DNA of 64,000 nucleotides, from NCBI RefSeq assembly GCF_026213295.1, contig NC_079417.1, forward strand, positions 248,158 to 312,157. Direction: 5' to 3'. Position 1 is the first letter of the stretch; each line of letters begins with the position of its first letter. Positions 1-10,364 of the stretch are shown here, one piece after another. The notes below the pieces were generated by a model that did not search any database, had not been told where the DNA came from, and saw only the letters and a program-made list of their open reading frames with translations. Origin of the DNA: Gadus chalcogrammus. Taxonomy: Eukaryota > Chordata > Actinopteri > Gadiformes > Gadidae. Made by a program: the position numbers and the translations under genes.

Positions 1-500
1 TCCACCGCCCCCCTGGAGACCAGCTCCACCACCCCCCCGGGAGACCAGCTCCACCGCCCCCCCCCCGGGAGACCAGCTCCACCCCCCCCCTGGAGACCAG
101 CTCCACCTCCCCCCCCGGGAGACCAGCTCCACCAACCCCCTGGAGACCAGCTCCACCGCCCCCCTGGAGACCAGCTCCACCGCCCCCCCGGGAGACCAGC
201 TCCACCACCCCCCTGGAGACCAGCTCCACCACCCCCCTGGAGACCAGCTCCACCTCCCCCCCCGGGAGATCAGCTCCACCACCCCCCGGGAGACCAGCTC
301 CACCACCCCCCCCGGGAGACCAGCTCCACCACCCCCCTGGAGACCAGCTCCACCGCCCCCCCCCGGGAGACCAGCTCCACCACCCCCCGGGAGACCAGCT
401 CCACCCCCCCCCTGGAGACCAGCTCCACCGCCCCCCCGGGAGACCAGCTCCACCCCCCCCCGGGAGACCAGCTCCACCACCCCCCCCCCTCCGGGAGACC
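1..500. repeat. C-rich minisatellite, about 24-25 bp unit
   Basis: The tract repeats a unit reading roughly GGAGACCAGCTCCACC followed by a run of 5-9 C. Variants are TGGAG or GGGAG at the start and a varying C-run length. The opposite strand is G-rich with G-runs every unit, so it could form G-quadruplexes. The array runs off the left edge. The long minus-strand reading frame across it is a by-product of the repeat. Confidence 0.95.
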
Positions 501-814
501 ATCCCCAGGTGGACTGGGACCACAGCCCACCTCCACAGTCCTGCTACGTCACCTCCACCCAGGACTGCTAACTCTGCTAATCATCGCCAACATACAGTAC
601 ATCAGACTTTGGTGTCCTTGATTCAAACCACATGCTTTGGGAACCCTGGGATCTTAAGTGGGTCTTAAGGCTTACCCCCAGTGGGGGGGGGGGGGGGGGG
701 GGGGAGGAGACGTCGGACAGCAGTGTGGTTTGGATCTGGACGGAGAACCGCTTCATTCTTTAAATCTTGTATTGTTGCATGTTTAACGAAGTAACAAATA
801 TGAATAGTGGGATT
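500..814. other. Spacer with a G homopolymer
   Basis: I see no gene or element here. A G-run of about 20 lies near 684-704, a likely assembly-sensitive spot. Confidence 0.6.
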
Positions 815-1474
815 GCGTTGTGTAGCAGAGCGTTGTGTTGCAGAGCGTTGTGTAGCAGAGCGTTGTGTAGCAGAGCGTTGTGTTGCAGAGCGTTGTGTAG
901 CAGAGCGTTGTGTTGCAGAGCGTTGTGTAGCAGAGCGTTGTGTTGCAGAGCGTTGTGTAGCAGAGCGTTGTGTAGCAGAGCGTTGTGTAGCAGAGCGTTG
1001 TGTTGCAGAGCGTTGTGTAGCAGAGCGTTGTGTTGCAGAGCGTTGTGTAGCAGAGCGTTGTGTTGCAGAGCGTTGTGTAGCAGAGCGTTGTGTTGCAGAG
1101 TGTTGTGTTGCAGAGCGTTGTGTTGCAGAGCGTTGTGTAGCAGAGCGTTGTGTTGCAGAGCGTTGTGTAGCAGAGCGTTGTGTTGCAGAGCGTTGTGTAG
1201 CAGAGCGTTGTGTTGCAGAGCGTTGTGTTGCAGAGCGTTGTGTTGCAGAGCGTTGTGTAGCAGAGCGTTGTGTTGCAGAGCGTTGTGTAGCAGAGCGTTG
1301 TGTTGCAGAGCGTTGTGTAGCAGAGCGTTGTGTTGCAGAGCGTTGTGTAGCAGAGCGTTGTGTAGCAGAGCGTTGTGTAGCAGAGCGTTGTGTAGCAGAG
1401 CGTTGTGTAGCAGAGCGTTGCGTTGCAGAGCGTTGTGTAGCAGAGCGTTGTGTAGCAGAGCGTTGTGTAGCAGA
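815..1474. repeat. 15-bp minisatellite with two alternating unit types
   Basis: About 44 tandem copies of CGTTGTGTAGCAGAG and its one-base variant CGTTGTGTTGCAGAG. Through most of the array the two types alternate, giving a 30-bp dimer periodicity. Near the right end the A type runs uninterrupted. Because 15 is a multiple of three and the unit lacks stops in these frames, two long frames (CVAER and CRALCSRAL repeats) are open. They have no other coding signs. Confidence 0.95.
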
Positions 1475-3530
1475 GATTTGTGTTCCTACGGCGTATCTCT
1501 TCTGAGTCTCATGGCGACAGACCTTCGGTCCTCTCCGGGCGCCGGCGGCTGGCGTCTCGGAGCAGCGGGCGCCGTTCCCTGCGGCCGATCCGTGGGACCG
1601 TGGGACCGTGGGACCGTGGGATCGTGGGATGGGCTTTCTGCAATATCATGCCCTGGTTTCATTGGAAGGTCCTCGTTTAAAAAATAAGTTGATTACTTTT
1701 GAAACCCTATTTTGAATTAGGTCACAGTAATAGCTTGCGTGCAACATTACAGTAATAATAGTCAATGTGAACCATTTATTATGTACAAAAGCAAGCTCCC
1801 TTAACCTCAAACCGTCAAACAATATCTGTCAGTTTTGGTGTAAACAATACCCAAACAAAAGAGAAGATCATATTTTCTCTTGAAACAACACACGTCAGGG
1901 CATTGTTATTGAAGAGTGTCCTAAAATGGCCGACCCTGGCACCCCACCACGCGTTGCACAGCCGTCCTGGCCGACGGGAGGAGGAGGAGCGGCGGGAGAC
2001 CTCCTCCACATTTAGAGACACAACGCTATTCAGACTGGCTGGTCTCCCGCTGGCGCAGCGAGAGAACGAACAATATTCTGCTCCCTCAGCATTCTTCTCT
2101 GGAGGGTCGTATGAGGATAGACCAGCGTTCGATGAGGAGAGAGATGCTGAGCAGCTTGGACGCGTTTCACCCTTGTTGCTGTTACTCTTTAAAAGGTCTT
2201 GTTGTCAGGTGGGATATACTGAGTGAAAGGCAGCCAAAGGCCAGTGGTGCACCCACTGTCACCGTTCAACATCCTTATCGGGTCTGATCCCCTCTTAACA
2301 TTTTGATTACGATGTGTTGATGGTTTCACATAAACCAGCCTGTGGCCCCTTGAACCGGACATTCATCCACAAGTCGGGCGGAGACTCCATCGCCTCCTAT
2401 TTGTGTTCCTGTCGGATGATGATACTGTAAACTAGGGGGTCTCCCACACTCACTCATGGTCAGTTTGACCTGGACATGCTCAGGTTCTGGGAGCCGTAGT
2501 TCCATGAGGGTCCGGTTGTTTACAGCTCTTGATTTGCGCAGTGATCTAGCATACGGAGAGAACCCATTGTCCGTGTTGGGTTGGGCGTGAGGGGGTCACA
2601 TGATGAACAGCAGGCCGGGGTGCTACATCTGGTTGGGCGGCTGGTGAGTGTCAACAGTGTTTTTGATGATCTGATGATGGGTGGAGAATAGAGCATCTGG
2701 CTTCAAAGACCGCTCGGCCGCTGCAGACTCGTCCATGCAGGAGAAGTCGTCCATGGAGCCGCTCATTTAAACTCTGATGTGAGAACGTAAACATCGGGGA
2801 ACCCTTGAGCATAATTTGCCAGCATCTGGGTCCTTACGCTAGCATCTGGAGTGCTGTATTAGCATGTTGCTAGCTAGCCTGGCATGCTATGCTAGCACTC
2901 ACAAGAAAGCGAGCAAGAGTCTCTTGTTTTGCTCTTCACAGCCTTATGGCCCGACCTGTGATACTTACGGACTTGGAACCATCCCTGATTAAAATACTTC
3001 ATTGATGCTGCATCTTCATTGATAGATTTCCTTTAAATGTACAATCTCTGGGACATCAGATGTCAAAGTGTGCTGCTTATGCAACATGAACCCAGAACAT
3101 GAATAATGTAAACTGGAACCTTCACTTGAAGAGGATTCCTCATGTCTTTCTTTCATTTCACTGGAGGACTTATGTGGAACATCACACTGTTTCAAACTGT
3201 CTGGAGCAGCTATGAGAAGTTTCTTAAAGGGTTTGAAGTTAATCCTAGCAGATATAGCAGCACATGCACCAATTGCCACTGCCAGTACTGGGGTTGCTGG
3301 TTGGCTTTCCAACTAACAGTCACTTGAAGCTGATATAAGTGAACACAGTGTTCCAGTCACGCATAACGAAACAACCGCCCCACTGAATAACCCTTGCGTT
3401 GTATGGAATTCAAAGCAACGATTGTTCTGTGACCAAACCAAAGTAAATAAATGTATGTATTGCAAGCCACTTTTGATAAATCATATGCCAAATGCCCTAA
3501 ATTTAATTGTAGATGTAATAGTGAGCCTTT
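1475..3530. other. Spacer without recognisable gene
   Basis: About 2 kb of mixed-composition DNA. A short tandem GTGGGACC-type repeat lies near 1590-1628. Several short frames occur on both strands, but none shows a domain, splice pattern or family resemblance I recognise. Confidence 0.5.
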
Positions 3531-3532
3531 AT

Positions 3533-3552
3533 TAACCCTAACCCTAACCCTG
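3533..3552. repeat. Short interstitial telomere-like tract
   Basis: The sequence reads about three copies of the vertebrate telomere hexamer in the CCCTAA orientation, flanked by ordinary sequence. It is too short to be a working telomere and may be chance or a relic of break repair. Confidence 0.6.
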
Positions 3553-3655
3553 TATAGAATAAAGCAAGTACGCACATTTCTGTTCTGCCTCAAATATCAC
3601 CTAATGAACGTGGCCAACGTTGATCCATACTGAAAGACACCCTGCGGAGGGGAAC

Positions 3656-4919
3656 ACGGACAGAACCACAGACAGGAGAACCAGAGGGAAACATGGACAG
3701 AACCACAGACAGGAGAACCAGAGGGGAACATGGACAGAACCACAGACAGGAGAACCAGAGGGCAACATGGACAGAACCACAGACAGGAGAACCAGAGGGA
3801 AACATGGACAGAACCACAGACATGAGAACCAGAGGGCAACATCGACTGAACCACATACAGGAGAACCAGAGGGGAACATGGACAGAACCACAGACAGGAG
3901 AACCAGAGGGAAACGTGGACTGAACCACAGACATGAGAACCAGAGGGCAACATCGACTGAACCACAGACAGGAGAACCAGAGGGGAACATGGACAGAACC
4001 ACAGACAGGAGAACCAGAGGGCAACATGGACAGAACCACAGACAGGAGAACCAGAGGGAAACATGGACTGAACCACAGACATGAGAACCAGAGGGCAACA
4101 TGGACAGAACCACAGACAGGAGAACCAGAGGGAAACATGGACAGAACCACAGACAGGAGAACCAGAGGGGAACATGGACAGAACCACAGACAGGAGAACC
4201 AGAGGGCAACATGGACAGAACCACAGACAGGAGAACCAGAGGGAAACATGGACAGAACCACAGACAGGAGAACCAGAGGGGAACATGGACAGAACCACAG
4301 ACAGGAGAACCAGAGGGCAACATGGACTGAACCACAGACAGGAGAACCAGAAGGAAACATGGACAGAACCACAGACAGGAGAACCAGAGGGGGACAGAAC
4401 CACAGACAGGAGAACCAGAGGGCAACATGGACAGAACCACAGACAGGAGAACCAGAGGGCAACATGGACAGAACCACAGACAGGAGAACCAGAGGGGAAC
4501 ATGGACAGAACCACAGACAGGAGAACCAGAGGGGAACATGGACAGAACCACAGACAGGAGAACTAGAGGGCAAGATAGACTGAACCACAGACAGGAGAAC
4601 TAGAGGGAGACAGAACCACAGACAGGAGAACCAGAGGGAGACAGAACCACAGACAGGAGAACCAGAGGGGAACATGGACTGAACCACAGACAGGAGAACC
4701 AGAGGGCAACATGGACTGAACCACAGACAGGAGAACTAGAGGGAGACAGAACCACAGACAGGAGAACCAGAGGGAGACAGAACCACAGACAGGAGAACCA
4801 GAGGGCAACATGGACTGAACCACAGACAGGAGAACCAGAGGGAGACAGAACCACAGACAGGAGAACCAGAGGGGAACATGGACTGAACCACAGACAGGAG
4901 GACCAGAGGGGAACATGGA
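3656..4919. repeat. 37-bp minisatellite
   Basis: About 34 copies of a 37-bp unit (core ACAGACAGGAGAACCAGAGG followed by GNAACATGGACAGAACC). Units differ by point changes (CATGAG for CAGGAG, GACTG for GACAG) and some are shortened between 4380 and 4860. The + strand is purine-rich and almost free of stop codons in all frames, so many long frames on both strands are artefacts. Confidence 0.95.
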
Positions 4920-6300
4920 TGAAGGGTTTCATGGAGGGGTGGATGAAGCGGTGAGTGGAGAGGTAGATCAAGGGGTGATGGAGGGTGGATGGAGACTTGA
5001 AGGGTGAAAAGAGGTAGGAGAGAGGGGTAGAGGGCTGGGTGCAGAGGGAGAGGGATCAGTGGATAGATAACGTAGAGGCAGAATATGGGCTCTGCCTTCT
5101 GAAGATGGTTTGGAGCTAGCCTCTCACATGAGGTCTACCTGGAAGGGACAGACTTTGGCATGAAGCTCAACTTCTGGGAGCGCTTACTGCTTTGTCTGGC
5201 AAGAGGAATAGCTCAAGATCTGTTAAAGGCAGTTTGGAGCGCAGTTTAATGTGAAATGATCTGGCCCTGACAGCTCATTTGTAATGACGTGTGCCATCAT
5301 TGCTCCTTGTTGGTTTGGCCTGTAGGTCTTCATGAGCTGATTTACCTCCAATAGGTCCCCTCTTACCATTTGGTTTTATAATGGCACTTGTTTATTTTGT
5401 GAATTTAACCTTCCACTTACTTCCATTTTAGTACAGCCACAAAGCTCTATGACTGCTACATAAAAGTTTATAGTCTACCCTGCAAGTCAGCAAGATTACC
5501 AATAATAACCATAACTCTTTACAAAAGGTCTGTAACCGATTCAGATGTTGGCCCAGGTTGAATTGAGTGAAGGCACTTCAGGTGGAGTGAAAGCTGGACT
5601 CAACCTCTTTTGGTCCGCAACCTTTTCCCTAAGTTCACATCTAAAAAACAACAACCAAGAAGGCCCGATGAGATTTATGGATTCACATATGCTCCATTAG
5701 TGAAATAAATCCTTTCCGAATTGACGGCAGAGAGCAGATCTTCCAAGAGGCCCCTGAAGCTGTGAAAAATAAAGGAATCTTGACGAGCCGACAGAAACGT
5801 GGAGCGTGAGGTTAGCCGAGGTAAAGGTCTGATGATGGATCAGGGCCAGTTCCTTGATTTAATAGCTCATTAAAAGCACCCGCTGTTTGTTGACATTGTG
5901 GTGAAGTGGTAAAGAGGAGCTTAGTCCTTTATGCGTAAGTCACTAAGCGGGGGGAAGATGTGGAGAATATACTGAAGGGGAACCCGCTCATCTGAGTGGT
6001 CGCCAACCAACAAATACGGATCCAAGAATGTTCAGAAACGTTCCTGAAAGTGTTTTGCATATGGAGTGATATTGTTCTTAGGAGGCGGCGTACAACACAA
6101 CTCATAACTAATGAATAGGCTAATTAGTTATGGGTTATTACAACAGTTCATACTTGGATATTCAAACTACACATCATAATTGAGCATTCTAAATGGCCCC
6201 CCTAATTGGATGTGTTTTTTTCATCATCTAATTGTACCCCATAATTAGATCTTGTAATGAACCAGTAGGTGTGAACTCTCCACTTCTGTTGTTTTAGGTT
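4920..6300. other. Spacer without recognisable gene
   Basis: Ordinary-looking DNA, purine-rich at its left end where the preceding array decays. I find no exon chain, RNA gene or terminal inverted repeats. Confidence 0.5.
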
Positions 6301-6315
6301 CCAGATGCTCGAGAT

Positions 6316-6720
6316 CACTTCCTTATGCCACTGCCAGACCGCTCCCCTGGGCTAGAGCCAAGGTTCACTTCCTTATGCCACTGCCAGACCGCTCCCCTGG
6401 GCTAGAGCCAAGGTTCACTTCCTTATGCCACTGCCAGACCGCTCCCCTGGGCTAGAGCCAAGGTTCACTTCCTTATGCCACTGCCAGACCGCTCCCCTGG
6501 GCTAGAGCCAAGGTTCACTTCCTTATGCCACTGCCAGACCGCTCCCCTGGGCTAGAGCCAAGGTTCACTTCCTTATGCCACTGCCAGACCGCTCCCCTGG
6601 GCTAGAGCCAAGGTTCACTTCCTTATGCCACTGCCAGACCGCTCCCCTGGGCTAGAGCCATGGTTCACTTCCTTATGCCACTGCCAGACCGCTCCCCTGG
6701 GCTAGAGCCAAGGTTCACTT
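6316..6720. repeat. 50-bp minisatellite, about eight near-identical copies
   Basis: A 50-bp unit beginning CACTTCCTTATGCCACTGCC repeats about 8.1 times. By eye the only difference among copies is one A-to-T change (AGCCATGG at about 6660). Such homogeneity indicates recent expansion. Confidence 0.97.
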
Positions 6721-6755
6721 CTGCTTTATGTGGCTACTTACTGTGATAGCACTGG

Positions 6756-6759
<4 letters not shown>

Positions 6760-6822
<63 letters not shown>

Positions 6823-6856
6823 CCTCTCTCTCTCTCTCTCTCTGCTTCTCTCTCTC

Positions 6857-6898
<42 letters not shown>

Positions 6899-6951
6899 TC
6901 TCTCTCTCGCTCCCTCTCTCTCTTTCCCTCCCTCTCTCTCTCTCTCTCCTG

Positions 6952-6992
<41 letters not shown>

Positions 6993-6999
6993 CTCTCTC

Positions 7000-7059
<60 letters not shown>

Positions 7060-7081
7060 TTACCTCCCTCCTCTCTCTCTG

Positions 7082-7128
<47 letters not shown>

Positions 7129-7165
7129 TTCCCTCCCTCTCTCTCTCTCTCTGCCTCTCTCTCTC

Positions 7166-7259
<94 letters not shown>
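6760..7259. repeat. (CT)n microsatellite, about 500 bp
   Basis: Nearly pure CT dinucleotides with scattered interruptions (CC, GC, TG), becoming perfect over the last 90 bp. The Ser-Leu and Arg-Glu frames across it are artefacts. Confidence 0.98.
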
Positions 7260-7263
<4 letters not shown>

Positions 7264-7420
7264 TGCGTCTTTATTTTCCATACACTTCATGTATAGAGTT
7301 TGAATTGATCCTCTGAGTTGGATCTGATCCTCCTGCTCTTGAGAAGTTTCAACAAGTAGACCTCATTAATTATGTCATCCCAAATGATCAAAGGAATACC
7401 ACCAGCTAATTTGTGGTATA

Positions 7421-8435
7421 CAGAGGTGTCAAAAGTATTCACATTCATTACTCAAGTAGAAGTATAAATACTAGCGTTTAAAAATACTTCTGTAGAAGTT
7501 GAAGTATCAACTCAAGCTTTTTACTTAAATAAAAGTATAAAAGTACTGGTTTCAAAACTACTTAAAGTATTAAACTAAAAGTAATGCAAGGGGGAAAAAA
7601 TGCCATTAAGGACAAAAGCTTAGGCCGTGCCACAGGGGCCTATAGAATTACAATCAGCTTTTTTGCCAAGTATGCTCACACATACAAGGAATTTGGTCTC
7701 TGCATTTATCCCATCCGTGAATTAGCGACACATGCACAGCACACCTCTATAGCACACTGCCCCACACACTGCACACCTCTATAGCACACTGCCCCACACA
7801 CTGCACACCTCTATAGCACACTGCCCCACGCACTGCACACCTCTATAGCACACTGCCCCACACACTGCACACCTCTATAGCACACTGCCCCATTTCCCCC
7901 AAAAAACATTTTTCTAAAGGCCATCGAATGACCATAATGTTAATGTTGAAAAAATTGGGATGCACCTGTTTCAGACACATTTATGCCCATTGAAAATGAA
8001 CGCATATTAGTACAATGCAAATACATTAAAGAACCATATATGTGTTTCGCTCATCTACGTCTGCTATTTCGTAGCTGGAATGTGGCACGATTTATGTCAT
8101 GTCAGAGAATGTAGACGGGCTCTGGTCATGCGCAGGTGCCATGGATCGCGTATAAACCAATAGGGTATCAGAATGGTATATGTTTATATGCTCATTCAAC
8201 CAATCAAATTCACTCTATCCGATGGCGCAAATTATCTGGATAGGTTTTTTTGTTTGTGTTTTTTTGAACGCCTGCGGAATAAAAACAAGCCGAAATTAAA
8301 TAGGAGTAACGAGGCCATTTTAAAAAGTAAGGAGTAGAAAGTACAGATAAGTGTTTGTAAATGTAAGAAGTAGAAGTAAAAAGTAGGCCGAAGTAAGGTA
8401 ACAAAGTATTTGTACTTTGTTACTTGACACCTCTG
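7421..8435. mobile_element. Non-autonomous hAT-type DNA transposon (MITE)
   Basis: The element begins CAGAGGTGTCAA and ends TTGACACCTCTG, a matching terminal inverted repeat. An 8-bp target duplication, GTGGTATA, sits directly on both sides (7413-7420 and 8436-8443). An 8-bp duplication with CAG...CTG ends is diagnostic of the hAT superfamily. The sub-terminal DNA is rich in AAGTA motifs on both sides. No transposase remains in the 1015 bp, so it would have moved using a relative's enzyme. It carries an internal 32-bp minisatellite. Confidence 0.92.
7733..7890. repeat. 32-bp minisatellite inside the hAT element
   Basis: About five copies of a unit containing CACCTCTATAGCACACTGCC and CCACACACTGCA. 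It lies wholly within the MITE, so it expanded inside the transposon copy or came with it. Confidence 0.9.
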
Positions 8436-8523
8436 GTGGTATAGCAGTCCTGTTATCAGCATAGAATAGTTACCTGGCTTCCTGCGAGGCTGGGACTATG
8501 GACAGTATGTGTCTCCTGAAGCA

Positions 8524-8721
8524 AGGAACGACCTCTGGGGAACGACCTCTGAGGAACGACCTCTGGGGAACGACCTCTGGGGAACGACCTCTGGGGAACA
8601 ACCTCTGAGGAACGACCTCTGGGGAACGACCTGTGAGGAACAACCTCTCGGGAACGACCTCTGAGGAACAACCTCTCGGGAACGACCTCTGAGGAACGAC
8701 CTCTGGGAAACGACCTCTGGG
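8524..8721. repeat. 15-16 bp minisatellite
   Basis: About 13 copies of GGGGAACGACCTCT with GAGGAACGACCTCT and TCGGGAACGACC variants. All three minus-strand frames are open because the unit lacks stops. Confidence 0.93.
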
Positions 8722-9031
8722 GAGTTCCATGCCCTCATACTTCTTGGAAGAGCCAGCAGAGCTGACTCATGGAAACACCATCATGAATACATGATGGCAT
8801 TTGGAGAACTCTGAGCTCGACGTTGTAGTTCGCAGTGGGCTGTGTAATGCTGGTGAACCAATGAGAGGGCAGAATAGTGGTCAGCGTACTGCTCCCACGG
8901 GAAGGTTCTGGGTCTGAAGCCAATGAGAGGGCAGAATAGTGGTCAGCGTACTGCTCCCACCCGGAAGGTTCTGCATCTGAAGCCAATGTCGGCCATTTAT
9001 CTGCAAACATCCCTGAGGAAGATGGTGATGA
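8722..9031. repeat. Partial duplication plus spacer
   Basis: A segment of about 60-65 bp reading CCAATGAGAGGGCAGAATAG onward occurs twice in tandem (about 8858-8920 and 8921-8985). No gene is seen. Confidence 0.7.
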
Positions 9032-9262
9032 AGACATGTTATAACTGAGAGGTAATGAAGACATGGTATAACTGAGAGGTGATGAAGACATGTTATAACT
9101 GAGCCTCTGATGAAGACATGTTATAACTGATGAAGACATGTTATAATTGAGAGGTGATGAAGACATGTTATAACTGAGGGGTGATGAAGACATGTTTATA
9201 ACTGAGCATCTGATGAAGACATGTTATAACTGATGAAGACCTGTTATAAGTGATGAAGTCAT
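9032..9262. repeat. Minisatellite based on GATGAAGACATGTTATAACT
   Basis: About nine copies in which a constant 20-bp core is followed by a variable 0-9 bp linker (GAGAGGT, GAGCCTCT, GAGGGGT or none), so spacing alternates between about 20 and 28 bp. Confidence 0.92.
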
Positions 9263-9384
9263 GCTCTAGCTCCTATCCGGCACCAGGATTTGAGGTGGTA
9301 GTGGTTTACATTCTAGGTGGTTGTCCAAAGTGATTCATCTTGACTTTGGAGAGCGGGAAGGCGATCAAAAGAAAGTCTTCCATC

Positions 9385-9993
9385 GCTCTCTGAGCGGCTC
9401 TCTGAGCGGCTCTCTGAGCGGCTCTCTGAGCGGCTCTCTGAGCGGCTCTCTGAGCGGCTCTCTGAGCGGCTCTCTGAGCGGCTCTCTGAACGGCTCTCTG
9501 AGCGGCTCTCTGAACGGCTCTCTGAGCGGCTCTCTCTGAGCGGCTCTCTGAGCGGCTCTCTGAGCCTCTCTCTGAGCGGCTCTCTGAGCCTCTCTCTGAG
9601 CGGCTCTCTGAGCGGCTCTCTGAGCGGCTCTCTGAGCGGCTCTCTGAGCGGCTCTCTGAGCGGCTCTCTGAACGGCTCTCTGAGCGGCTCTCTGAGCGGC
9701 TCTCTGAACGGCTCTCTGAGCCTCTCTCTGAGCGGCTCTCTGAGCGGCTCTCTGAGCGGCTCTCTGAGCGGCTCTCTGAACGGCTCTCTGAGCGGCTCTC
9801 TGAACGGCTCTCTGAGCGGCTCTCTGAACGGCTCTCTGAGCGGCTCTCTGAACGGCTCTCTGAGCGGCTCTCTGACGCGGCTCTCTGAGCGGCTCTCTGA
9901 GCGGCTCTCTGAGCGGCTCTCTGAGCGGCTCTCTGAGCGGCTCTCTGAGCGGCTCTCTGAACGGCTCTCTGAGCGGCTCTCTGAGCGGCTCTC
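9385..9993. repeat. 12-bp minisatellite (CTCTGAGCGGCT)
   Basis: About 50 copies with GAACGG and GAGCCT variant units. Two phase shifts are seen, an extra CT near 9533 and GACGCGG near 9873. These switch the minus-strand frame between Ser-Glu-Ser-Arg and Ala-Ala-Gln-Arg repeats. The long frame is an artefact. Confidence 0.96.
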
Positions 9994-10240
9994 AGCTCTT
10001 CAACCCTTGATGACAAGAACATTGGTTTGATGGATCTTTCTGTTATGGAAGTTTATGAATCGAGTTGACAGTCATGCATTGAAATGAGTTCCAATAAATA
10101 ACGATTAATCGTCAGACATCAGATTGAGATTTGACATCTGCAAGTTTGTAAAATGGGTTATTAAGGAGGAGTTACCTTGTCGTGTTAGATACCAAGAGTA
10201 CTTTGAATGATCAACAAATGATACATCATCTTCTGAAACA

Positions 10241-10364
10241 CAGGGTCGGGGTGTAGTACTGGCCGTCTGTTTGTTCCTGTTTCAACACAGGGTCGGGGTG
10301 TAGTACTGGCCGTCTGTTTGTTCCTGTTTCAACATAGGGTCGGGGTGTAGTACAGGCCGTCTAC
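10241..10364. repeat. 47-bp direct repeat, about 2.6 copies
   Basis: Copies begin at 10241, 10288 and 10335 with the core AGGGTCGGGGTGTAGTAC. The first two are essentially identical. Confidence 0.9.

Noticed and set aside
767..1687. 306-residue and 232-residue Cys-rich frames
   Set aside because: They are translations of the 15-bp array in two frames; no splice sites, domain or non-repeat coding part.
3016..3312. 98-residue minus-strand frame with a hydrophobic stretch (TPVLAVAIGACAAISARI)
   Set aside because: The frame's first codon is TTG rather than ATG, it has no matching neighbours, and I recognise no family.
3590..4971. Several long frames on both strands (up to 365 residues)
   Set aside because: Parallel open frames on the same array show absence of stops in the unit, not coding selection.
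9306..10022. 238-residue Ala/Arg/Ser/Glu-rich minus-strand frame
   Set aside because: Product of the 12-bp repeat; frame changes follow array indels.
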